NCBI GenBank assembly: GCA_003971905.1
Contig: RSEE01000104.1
Location: 1-64,000 of the forward strand
Direction of reading: 5' to 3'
DNA from: Moniliella sp. 'wahieum'
Taxonomy: Eukaryota; Basidiomycota; Moniliellomycetes; Moniliellales; Moniliellaceae
Length of the DNA: 64,000 bases
Part shown: one piece after another, positions 55,555-64,000 of the stretch
Position numbering within the stretch: the first letter of the stretch is position 1
How the letters are laid out: each line of letters begins with the position of its first letter
Translations under genes and position numbers: made by a program
Notes under the pieces: model-generated
The model's database searches: none
The model's input: the letters and a program-made list of their open reading frames with translations, nothing else
Told to the model about the DNA's origin: nothing

Positions 55555-55605
55555 CACCTCTCACCTTGTCACATGTCAGATGAGATGTCAGCATGTCAGA
55601 TCTCA
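55555..55605. promoter_or_regulatory. ATGTCA word cluster upstream of tropomyosin
   Basis: Five TGTCA words in 50 bases, including TGTCACATGTCAGATG, about 500 bases before the tropomyosin start. They share the ACATGTCA core with the Msb2-like and ceramide synthase upstream regions. Confidence 0.35.
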
Positions 55606-56101
55606 GAGCGGGCGCTAAAGCATCATGGTGGCTGGTAAGCTTCACGGTCGCGGCGGGCGTCAGGTAGGTGAAGTGGGGCATCGTAAGCGATGGCACAGGG
55701 GAGCGTGAGGGCACCGCCGCCGTGTGGCGACGGGAACGAAGATTGACTGTTGAGAGGTGGGGGGCGAGTGACTAGTGGGTCGTGTTGCTGATTAGTATAT
55801 GCATCATGCGCGTCATGGGGCGTCGGTGGGCGCAGTGCAAACCAAAGCCAGTAAAACGCCAACAAGGGGTCAATACTCAGTCCGCTGCGCCTCGACAGGA
55901 GTGCAACACTATCATCTATAGGATCTAGGAGGCTATAGTATAGGTACAGTAGTCACTAGTCACTATACAGGTATCTGGTCGAACCACATTTTCTCGCGCC
56001 CCACTATTCTCTCTCCTCCTCTCGTTTTTTGGTCTTGTTCTCTTCTTGCTCTTCCTCCACGGTCACGATCACATTTCGTCCCCAGTGCCGCACCACTCAC
56101 C

Positions 56102-56704
56102 ATGGACCGGATCCGGGAAAAGCTGAGTGCGCTCCGATCCGAGTGCGCGAGGGCGGTATCGCGTGCCGAAACGAGCGAAGCGCATGCACAGCACAATGGA
56201 GCAGAAGCAAGTGGAAGATAAGCAACACATTGCCACGCTCGAACTGCGTCTGCAACAACTCGAACAGCAGCTGGACCAGACCGACACTCAACTTGCCCAG
56301 CACAAACGGGTTGCCGAGCAGAGTGAACAGGCCCGTGCCCGTCTTGCCGCCTTAACTCGCAAACTGGCTCAGCTGCAAACTCGACGGGATGAAGTGGACA
56401 CGCGTGTTGAACAAGTGACGAAAAAGTCTGTTTTTTTCCTTCCTTCCTTCCTTCCTCTATACCCTCCCATTCCGTTTACTTTGATTTCCTCCTCGAACGC
56501 CCTAAGTAGAAGTTCTCTGTGCACTAACCCCAGCGGCGCAGGTTGCGCGAAACGGCGGAACGTGCGGAAGGACTCGAACGGCAGATACTTTCGCGCGAGC
56601 AGGAACGGGACACCTTGGAGGCCAAGTACGAAGACGCGCATGCCAACGATATATCGTGCAAGCAACACCTCGACGAGATGGTGCAGCAAATCGACAACCT
56701 ATAA
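56102..56704 (+). CDS. tropomyosin
   Basis: Tropomyosin polymerises along actin filaments and in fungi stabilises formin-made cables and the cytokinetic ring. The start MDRIREKLSALRSECARAV matches the family's nearly invariant M(D)K(I/L)REK N-terminus, followed by SRAETSEAHAQ. After one frame slip, with no splice site that makes sense, the heptads continue as KQHIATLELRLQQLEQQLDQ and ARARLAALTRKLAQLQTRRD. An intron lies at 56426-56541 (GTCTGT donor, CACTAAC branch word, CGCAG), and splicing gives KKLRETAERAEGLERQ. The end reads LEAKYEDAHANDI and QHLDEMVQQIDNL with TAA at 56702, the usual short C-terminus. The length, about 160 residues, fits a four-period fungal tropomyosin such as fission yeast Cdc8. 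Confidence 0.95.
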
Positions 56705-57604
56705 ACTGGCCTAGTACTGCTAGTACCGTCGAGAGGAAACTAAGCGCATCGTATCTTTTGGGAATTCAAGACCATTTCCAGTCCCCGTTTGGTTATGTTT
56801 TTGTTTTTGCTTTTGCTTTTGGTTCGTTTTCTTTTGCGGGGTTTGCTTCCTCTTGTGCCCTGGGCCTTCGTGTTGTTCTTGCGTTCGCTTGGCCTTGGAC
56901 GCCGTGTGTGTAGGGGAGGGGGGGTTGCGTCGCACCGCTCGTGTCTCCCTTGAATGGGTCGTGGGATGGGAGTTTAGTTGCCGTTCTACTGTTAAATTGT
57001 TCAGCTTGAGCGCACACACCTTGAACCTCTGCCCTGCCCTTGGTGTTGTGCCTCTGTTGAGGAGGGTGAGGACCCACCACGCGGAGCGCTCTCGCTTGCT
57101 GCGGTGACGGTGAGGGGCAATCATTGTTGGGGGGTGGTGTGGAGGCCGGCGGATGGGTGCGCACGTTTTCTTGTACAACCTCACCCTCCACAAGAACAAC
57201 AAGGACAATGACGAAAGTACCCTCTCTCTGTATCCCTACACTGCTCCCAACCACTCCGGCAGATCGACTGGCTGTGGATGGCCCATCTATAGTAGAGCAT
57301 TTCCCACTATCGTATAGGAGCCGTGTCCAAGAACCCAATCCTGCGTAAATCCAACCTGGCCCGCGGGATCGGTGCAACGACTGGGGTTCAACCGTACACA
57401 TGAACATTTCACGTCCTGCCCGCCGGGGGATTTTTTCGCGTTCCAACGAGCAAATTCCAAGTCGAGCCCAAACACATTGCAGCCCCCGCGCCAGGCGGCA
57501 GCGCGCGTACTCGCCCCACTCCCACTCCCACTGCACTTCCACCACCAGGTATACCCCAACCCCTTCCCCTCCTTCCGCTCCGAGTACACAATCCGTTGCG
57601 GACG
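56705..57604. other. intergenic, no supported gene
   Basis: Between tropomyosin and the SET gene. A 274-codon minus-strand frame (56793-57617) is low in conserved character and overlaps likely 3' and 5' untranslated regions. A TTTTTGTTTTTGCTTTTGCTTTTGG-like pyrimidine/G stretch, about 56800-56835, may be the tropomyosin 3' UTR. Confidence 0.55.
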
Positions 57605-59763
57605 ATGGACTACACACGCTTTCTCACCTGGTTCACCTTGTCGGGGGGCAGCATTGCGTGCAAGCCGGATGGCTCGGGCGCGGTATGGCAGTTGGAAGAT
57701 ATGACTGCGCAAGGGATGGGCACCGGTTTGGTGGCTACGACCGACTTGGATTCCAATGCTTTGCTCTTCACGCTCCCGCGTGCGTGGTCCTATCTACGCG
57801 TACGTCCCAACTGCCATCGCTGGTGCAGCAGGCCGAGAAGCTGCGCGCGGCCTCCGCTGGGACGGGGATGGTTGGCACAACGGGAGGGCCGCAGTGGACT
57901 GATGTGGCAGGCAAGTGGACGGGACTGATGGTGTGTATGCTATGGGAACGAGCAAGGAGTGTGTCGGGCCAGTTGGACCTGGGCGGAGCGCAGACCAACG
58001 CGCCGGAATGGGGACCTTACCTCCACGCCATGCCGACTCAGTTTGATACGCCCATGTTCTGGTCCGATTCCGAGCTGGCTTGGCTCCGTGGTACTTCGAT
58101 CCAAGGTACGTCTTGCGTTCTTCCGTGTTGTGTGTTACGTGTTCCCACGTTGCCATGTTGCCATGTTGCCATGGTACGTGGTACGTGGTACGTGGTACGT
58201 GGGGTGGGGGTATAGGGTGTTGTATGGGGGGATCAGCCTAATGGCTAACGCGCCCGTTGGACTTGTGGTTGATTTTGAGCAGATAAGATTGGGCGTGCCG
58301 AGGCGGACGAGGAGTACTGGCGACTGGTTGTGCCGTTGGTGCGTGCGTGGCCGGAACTGTTTGTGCCCGGGTGGGCGCGGTGGACGTCGGTGCAGGAACA
58401 AGCTGGTGCGCTGGACGCCGCATTGGACACGTACTACTCGTTGCAGCTGTACCACATTATGGGTTCGCGGATTCTCAGTCGTTCCTTCCATGTTGAGCAG
58501 CGGTCCGAGTCGGACGATGAGGATGAGGACGAGGATGAAGAACTAGTTGAGGAGGGGTGAGGGGGGGGGGTACCGTCGCAAGGGCCGGTCGAGATGGAGG
58601 ATACGTCGATGGGAGAGGCGGATGGGTCGGGTATGTCGCTGGACACGCCCAAGCCTACGTCGCCAGGCCGGGCGCAGGAAACGGTGAGCAAGCCCAAAAC
58701 GGTGCTGAACAAGAGAATCAGGACGAAGAAGAGGAAGAAGAAGAAGAAGAGACGGAAAGTGAAAAAGTGGACGATATTGGAATGGTGTGTTTGGCGGATA
58801 TGTTGAACGCGCGTCCGGGGGAGGCGCACAATGCGCGGCTGTTTTACCGTACGGAGCAACTGGAGATGCGAACCACGCGAGCGGTTCGGGCGGGGGAACA
58901 GTTGTTCAACACGTATGCCGACCCGCCCAACTCGGACCTACTACGACGGTACGGGTACGTGGATACGCACCACCCTGTCACGGCTTCCTCCGACCCACTC
59001 GACAATCTCAACGATAACGTCGAGCTGGGCTGGCGGTGCGTGCAGCAGGCCGTGCAGGACGTAGCGCGAGCCCAGGGCGCAACACCCGACGAGCTGGCCG
59101 CGCACGAAACGGAATTGGCCACGCGGTTTGAGCAGTTTGAAAGTGCGGGGCTCATTCCGGATGAGAGCGTGGCACTGGGCTATGTGCCGCGGGACGCTAC
59201 GCGTGCGTACCTCGAACTGTCGTCGGACGACTCGGACGATGATGACGACGACAGCAACAGCAAGGACGCTAACGCGACGGCGGCCGGGCGGGAGAGCGGG
59301 GTGGAAGAGTTGCTGATGGGGTGCAAGTTGGCGTGGTGGGACGGCGCGACGGCAGCCAAGTATCTGGGCAAGGACCAAGCGCCGGAAGCCAAGTGGAGCG
59401 GGACGTTGACGCACAAGCAGTCGGGGCGGACGGTGCTTGCGGCAGAGGTGGCGGTGCGGGCGGTGGAGCAGCGGATGGCGCTGTACGACACGACGCTCGC
59501 GGCGGACGAAGCGGCGTATGGGGCGCTGGTGGGGCAGGGGGCGTGGGCGGCTGACCGTGTCGGAGGAGCGGCATGTGGCTGCGCTGGTGGTGCGGATTGG
59601 CGAGCAGCGCATCCTGACGCGCCTGCACGCGCTGCTGGTGGGCGCGGTGGCCAAGTACCACGCCGCCAAGGCCAAGGCGGATGCGCAGCTCAAGAGCAAG
59701 GCCGGCGCCAAGCGGGGCGCGAGCGGCGGCGGCGACAGCCACCACAAGCGGGCGCGGACGTGA
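57605..59763 (+). CDS. Rkm4/SETD6-type SET-domain lysine methyltransferase
   Basis: This family has a split SET domain plus a Rubisco-LSMT substrate-binding domain; yeast Rkm4 methylates ribosomal protein L42. The start MDYTRFLTWFTLSGGS precedes MTAQGMGTGLVATTDLDSN and LLFTLPRAWSYL (N-SET). TSQLPSLVQQAEKLR, WTGLMVCMLWERARS and WGPYLHAMPTQFDTPMFWSD follow (57800-58080). An intron spans 58106-58282 (GTACGT to GCAG). KIGRAEADEEYWRLVVPLV is next, then an acidic insert of about 100 residues (58500-58780) absent from short homologues. The C-SET core VCLADMLNARPGEAHNARLF and FNTYADPPNSDLLRRYGYV holds the N..NA and NTY residues that bind AdoMet (58795-58960). The helical C-terminal domain runs to a Lys-rich end with TGA at 59761. 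Several frame changes occur. Confidence 0.9.
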
Positions 59764-60200
59764 GAGTGCTGCCAGACGAGTACACATCCCCCTGCTCCCA
59801 ACGGAGGAACGGAAGGATGGACAGAATACCGGGCAGTGCACGGGGCAATATATTGGCGTGCTTCAGAGGCAGATGTGATGGGGCTGTGATGGATGGCATG
59901 GCATGTGATGCTGCATCACACACCCCACTAGGGTTGGCCACGGGGGGGCGTGTCTTGGGTGCGTCGATCGGGGCGGCACGTGGCCTGCGCCGCCCGCGCC
60001 GCCCGATCCAGCGCAGCACACTGGCGCCGTGGCGGGCCTGGTGGCGCCACGCGCTGCCCCCGCCGCACGGCGCCAGTGCCAGACGCATGTCTGCTCGCCT
60101 GCCGGACGCCCCGGGCAGCCCATCCGCCTTCTGCCCCTCCATGGCCATCGCCATCTCCACCGCCATCTCCACCCCCACCACCACCATCCCCTGCTCCGCC

Positions 60201-62472
60201 ATGGCCATGGGCACCGCGCCCCTCGCCACCCTCGCCACCCCTGCCGCCCACGACGCCTGTCTCGCCGTCGCCGACACCCGCCCCGCCCTGCCCGACGCCG
60301 ACGCGGCCTCGGGCGCATACAGCTACGTCGTCCTCACCCTCCCGCCCTCCGCCGAGCCCCCCATCGACCTCCTCTTCGCTGGCCGCGGCAGTGTGCCCGA
60401 CGTGTGCCACCACCTCGCCGATCCAGCCGCTGTGCGCTTCGTGCTGCTGCGCGACCAGCATGCCCTGCTCCTGGTCCAGTTCCTCGGCGCCCAAGTCGGG
60501 TGTGTGCTTTTTTCCTTTAACCTTGGGCCCCGTCCACTGACTCTTTTTTGTTTTCTTGTTCTTGTTTTTGTCTTTTTCTTGCATTCCTCTTTGCAGTGGC
60601 GTCCGCCGCGCGCGCCCTCGCCCAAGCACGCACCCTCGCCCGCGACTTTGCCCCCTTCCGCCAGGCCGCCGCCACCGTCCTTCTCACCAAGCCCACCGAG
60701 CTCACTCCCACGCTCATCCATACCGCCTTGACCGCCAAAACCAAAGGTGCCGCGCCCTCTCACCCTCCCGCCACGTCGTCCCCCAGCTCGACTTTGGGCC
60801 CAGCTCGCGACCCGGGGCGCTGCCGCCGAGCAGTGGGTCCTCATCCGCCTCGCCCGTGGCTGGTATCGCGGCTCTGCGCGCGCGCTTCGCTGCGCTCGAT
60901 ACGGCTTCCAAGTCGGGCCCGGGCCCGGGCACGGGCACGGCCGCCAGGTCGGATCTGCCAGTCGATTCTAATGCCGCTTCGGTCACGGTCGCTTCTCCTG
61001 CTCACCGTCTTCGTCGTCGTCAGACCGATTCCCCTCCTCGATCGCCCGACAAGCTTCCCAATGCACCGTTGCACCATCCGCCTACGCGTTCCGCCTCAGC
61101 CTCAGCCTCAGCCTCCGTCCCCACCTCACCCTTACCGTTTGTCGCTACCACCAACCCTGCCGCCCATAGCTCCGCCCCCGGCAACGCCAACGCCAATGGC
61201 AATGCCTCTGTTTCGGCGAGTTGCTTGGCGCGCCCAAAGCCGAGCCGAGAGAGCAGCAGCAATGGCGACTCGAGTCGGCGTACCATGTCTTCCATATCGA
61301 CCGTTCCGTCTCCCGTGTCGCCGCGGGACTCACCGGACCTGCGAGCACCAGCCCCGACATGCAGTACGGGTGTGCGTGCGCGTTCGCCTACGTCGTTGCA
61401 CCTTTCGCGCCCTGGCGGGACGGGAGTAGATTCGCGACCGTCGTCAGTGGGCATGGGGGAGTCGGAGGAAGAGGAAGAAGATTTGATTGACGATCAGGGG
61501 GATGCGGTACTGATTGCGTTACGTGGGGATAGGAAAGCGCGGAAACGGGTGGTGGTGGCGCGAGAACGGTTGTTACGCTCGCAGCAACATGCAGCGCAGC
61601 AACTTGCGCGAGCCAAGGCCGAGTGGGATCGGTTAGCTGAGCAAGTGCGGGCGGCACGACAAGCTCTGGCCACGGCGACGGTACGTGCTGAGGTGTTAGC
61701 TGAGCGGTGGGCGGAGCAGCGTCCGGCCCGTGCCCGACTGGACGCGTTTGATCGGAGTCAAGTGGAAGCGGGGGAGAGTGAGCGGGTGGCGCAACGCAAT
61801 CGCGAGTTGGCGAGTCAAGCACGTGCCTTGGCCCAGCTCGAGCGGGAGTACACGTCCTGGGCCGAGCGGGCAAGAAGTACGTGACGAAGCCGGGAAGCGA
61901 ATGCACTCCCACACCCAATGGGAGCATACTGTTGTGCGTGAGTTCGAGGCGGCGCAACAAGCGCGAGCGGCGCAAGCTGAACGGCAAGGACTCAAGCTCT
62001 GGGCCCAGACTGTGGCGCAGCACCGGCTGCGCGAGGCGGAGGAACTGGTGGTGCTGCCTCGGCGCGCGCGGCAGTGGGCAACCAGCTTGCCCGCTCACCC
62101 TATCTGGCCGGGGAAGAGGCCGCGCTGTTAGTTGCCTGTGTCGGTGTGCAGAGGGGGGAAGTGGGTTCGCTCAAGCGACGTACGTGTCTCGTGCATCGAC
62201 CTTTGGGGCCACACCGGGGCGCAGTAGAGATTTACTCGTCGGACCCGGCGGTGGGACTGGGAACGGCATCGATGCCCAAACCGCCACTGTGGTCCATCGC
62301 GCCGTCTGACGTGGCGAGCGTGCAAGATGCCGAGTCGGAGCTGATGCTGGACCATGCGGTCGTGTTGCTCAACGAGAGGAAGGACATGGTGGTCGTCTTT
62401 GTCGCCGATTCGGACGAGGAAAAAGTCGCGCTCACGGCCGCCTTGGAGACGGCAACAGGACGAGTGTACTAG
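60201..62472 (+). CDS. ADF-H actin-binding protein with coiled coil and PH-like C-terminus
   Basis: The likely start at 60201 or 60207 precedes ATPAAHDACLAVADTRPALP. The ADF-homology core follows: YSYVVLTLPPSAEPPIDLLF, VRFVLLRDQHALLLVQFLG, an intron from about 60502 to 60597 (TTGCAG), then AARALAQARTLARDFAPFR and LLTKPTELTPTLI. This order resembles Abp1/drebrin/coactosin ADF-H more than cofilin. A linker with VAGIAALRARFAALDT and Ser/Pro repeats leads to an acidic word EEEEEDLIDDQGD (61465) and a long coiled coil (RKRVVVARERLLRSQQHAAQ to about 62070). The last 120 residues contain LLVACVGVQRGEVGSLKRR, GAVEIYSSDPAVG, PPLWSIAPSDVASVQDAESE, VVFVADSDEEKVALTAALE, a PH-like strand order with a terminal helix. 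Stop at 62470. There is no SH3 domain, unlike Abp1. Frame changes occur near 60740 and after 61870. Confidence 0.65.
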
Positions 62473-63679
62473 CCTCTCAACTCTCAACCCCCGCCCTCAC
62501 CACTTTGGACCTCTTTTCCCCGTTCTTGTTCCCTCCTGCCCTCCTGCCCTCCCCGCCTCTCCGCCTCCCCACCTCACACCCGCCCTCTCTCTTTCGCCCG
62601 CGCTGTCTTCCTCCCTTTTGAGAAGGAGCTGGTCGCAGCCAGGCTGCGTTCATACCCGTTTCCCCCCTGTGCCTCCCCGCCCCCCGCCGCCCTGCCCCCA
62701 CTCTCACCCCTGAACTGCTGGTACCGGATCGTCCACTTTGCTTCCCACCTTCGTTCATTCTCATCATCCTCATTCTCTTAGTCCTTTCTCTCTCTCACCT
62801 TCTCTTTCGCCTTCTCTTCCGCCTCTGTCTTGTCTCTCCACCTCCCGTCTTGGCTCTGCTCTCTCCATTCCACTCCGACCCTGTGTGCCCAGGGCCCGGG
62901 GGTTGGCCGGTGGGGAGGTACACACGTCTCAGACGCGCGAGCATACCACCCGTTTGTCCCTTGCACGCATCCTATCCTCTCAATATCACCTATCACCTAT
63001 CACCATCACGTCCCATATATCCCCTCATATATCACTTCTCGCTTGACCCCATTTTCGCCCCATTTCACCGGAAGCGCGTAAGCGCGTAAGCTCTCAACAC
63101 CACAAATCGAGCTTGGATTCCCCTCTGTCGCGTCTGTCGCGCGCGGTGTGTGCTGCGCCAGCTGCGCCCTTTCGTATTGGACTCCCCTTGCGCTTAGATA
63201 CTTCTAGTGAACTACTGCCAGGGCCAAACCCCGTAGTCAGCCCTCTTGGCTTCAATATTCAATCTCGACTGTGGCTGGTACTTTGACTGTTTTGGACTTG
63301 GAGTTTGATCTCGACGTTTGGTGTGCGATGGACGTCTGGGCCGCGGCAGCGACCGTCATGCGGGACGGGACGGAGCTCAGGTACAGTACAGTACGGCTAC
63401 ATAGGCGAGAGGTGCACCGACGATGATCGAATGGATAGGACAAGGGCAAGGGGGAGAGGTAGGAGAGGAAACAGAGATGGAGTGCTGCTGCGCATGGGCG
63501 CACAAGTCGGGACAGGCGGTCTAGGGTGGCCCTGGGAGGGGAACAGCCGAGAGACCTTCAATGGCTACACCACCATCACCATCATCTTCATGCAACACCA
63601 CCGCCGCACGCAGGGACCTGCGAGCCGTGCTGAGACCCCGCGCAGGCCCATCACGTTTCTCCATGCAGGTGGGTACGCG
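62473..63679. other. intergenic between converging genes
   Basis: CT-rich sequence to about 62880 is probably the 3' flank of the ADF-H gene. CCATATATCCCCTCATATATCA lies near 63012 with ATATAT words. Nothing coding is supported. A CAT-rich segment CCACCATCACCATCATCTTC is at about 63570. Confidence 0.55.
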
Positions 63680-64000
63680 TTAGGCCACCTTGGTCGTCAA
63701 GCGGCGGAGGACAGGGACGTTCAAGTACGCGGGGCAGTACGTTTCGATGCCAGTCACTTCACGTGGCATGGGCAGTTCGTACGGTCCCGCCTCGTCCACT
63801 TCGGGTGGGAGAAGGAGGTGGTCGTTACGGTCGTTGGGTACGACGCGGGCGGCGACAGCTTTGAGGATTTCGGGCGAGATGGGGTTCTCGTAATCGGCGA
63901 CGGCGTAGTGGGAGATGAGTTTTTGGATTTGGGTCGGGGTCAGCATCCAGCACACGTCGTAGATGATGTCAATGTCGCCCAGGGTGGCCTTTTTGAGCTG
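63680..64000 (-). CDS. class V myosin, C-terminal end of cargo-binding (DIL) domain, partial
   Basis: Myosin V carries vesicles and organelles along actin cables. The minus strand from the window edge reads QLKKATLGDIDIIYDVCWM, then LTPTQIQKLISHYAVADYE and NPISPEILKAVAARV, the diagnostic end of the DIL domain (yeast Myo2 has LSPAQVQKLISQYQVADYE). After NDHLLLPPEVDE the last residues ETYCPAYLNVPVLRRLTTKV match the family's EAYIPAW..LP.I++I ending, with TAA at 63680-63682. The rest of the gene lies beyond 64000. No frame slip is seen in these 107 codons. Confidence 0.95.
   Translation of the reverse strand, partial: QLKKATLGDIDIIYDVCWMLTPTQIQKLISHYAVADYENPISPEILKAVAARVVPNDRNDHLLLPPEVDEAGPYELPMPREVTGIETYCPAYLNVPVLRRLTTKVA

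Larger units (their letters stand above)
54344..56101. other. intergenic, repeats and candidate control words upstream of tropomyosin
   Basis: There is no supported gene. Features seen are a GTGTGC array at 54495-54552; three near-identical 30-base CTTCCTCCCGCTTCCTCCCT-type units at 54605-54690; AACATGTGG and GCATGTGG words at 54806-54833; and a GAGATGCGAGATGTGAGGTG series at 55180-55215. A self-complementary AAGCCGCTTAAGGCGCTTAAGG block lies at about 55430-55460, followed by three GGCTAAGG words. ATGTCAG words occur at 55568-55605. Confidence 0.6.

Noticed and set aside
56127-56240. GT...AG interval in the first part of tropomyosin as an intron
   Set aside because: It would remove SRAETSEAHA, which matches the family; a one-base slip fits better.
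56793-57617. 274-codon minus-strand frame between tropomyosin and the SET gene
   Set aside because: It overlaps the likely untranslated regions of both plus-strand genes and shows no conserved segment.
45919-62472. Programmed ribosomal frameshifting as the cause of frame changes
   Set aside because: The changes occur in many unrelated genes, in both directions, without a common slippery site; sequencing indels are simpler.

Overview
The window reads as nuclear DNA of a GC-rich filamentous or dimorphic fungus, most likely a basidiomycete. The evidence is a set of opisthokont/fungal genes (tropomyosin, class V myosin tail, Lag1-type ceramide synthase, glycogenin, an Msb2-like signalling mucin, an Rkm4/SETD6-type SET protein), short introns with a recurring GTACGT donor and CTAAC-like branch sites, and a repeat-associated ORF fragment of a type I associate with basidiomycete genomes. 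Species cannot be fixed from the sequence alone.

Layout. 1-2.4 kb: a head-to-tail 40-bp satellite, then two copies of a 139-bp unit. 2.4-8.5 kb: degenerate repeats (a ~21-bp minisatellite, a ~171-bp degenerate tandem repeat), a broken Ty3/Gypsy-like Gag remnant, a repeat-type ORF fragment and a tRNA-like pseudogene. 8.5-28 kb: host genes, in order an F-box/beta-propeller-like protein (+), a one-pass membrane protein with a cytosolic SH3 domain (+), a Tls1/C9orf78 spliceosome-associated protein (-), glycogenin with a very long low-complexity tail (+), and an Msb2-like mucin (-). 28.6-40.4 kb: an AT-richer island of old dispersed repeats with no recognisable gene. 40.4-64 kb: host genes again, namely a large unknown protein (-), PBDC1/Ypl225w (-) divergent from MPDU1 (+), ceramide synthase (+), an unknown coiled-coil protein (+), tropomyosin (+), an Rkm4/SETD6-like methyltransferase (+), an ADF-H protein with a coiled coil and PH-like C-terminus (+), and the C-terminus of a class V myosin (-) running off the right edge.

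Reading caution. Nearly every recognisable host gene changes reading frame several times without a plausible intron, and the conserved family motifs simply continue in the next frame (clearest in MPDU1, ceramide synthase, SETD6-like and glycogenin). Together with many 17-20-base G or C runs, this points to uncorrected insertion/deletion errors in the assembly rather than to pseudogenes. Gene limits below are therefore spans from first to last supported codon, not single open frames.

Functional themes. Tropomyosin, an ADF-H/PH protein and myosin V lie within 8 kb and all act on actin cables or patches. Msb2 and the membrane SH3 protein are the kind of surface proteins that feed polarity and MAPK signalling. 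MPDU1 (dolichol-linked glycan donor use), ceramide synthase and glycogenin are housekeeping. I found no evidence for a novel multi-gene system such as a defence island or biosynthetic cluster. The most unusual elements are the satellites, the split SH3 domain, the recurrent ACATGTCAC promoter-like clusters and the actin-gene neighbourhood.
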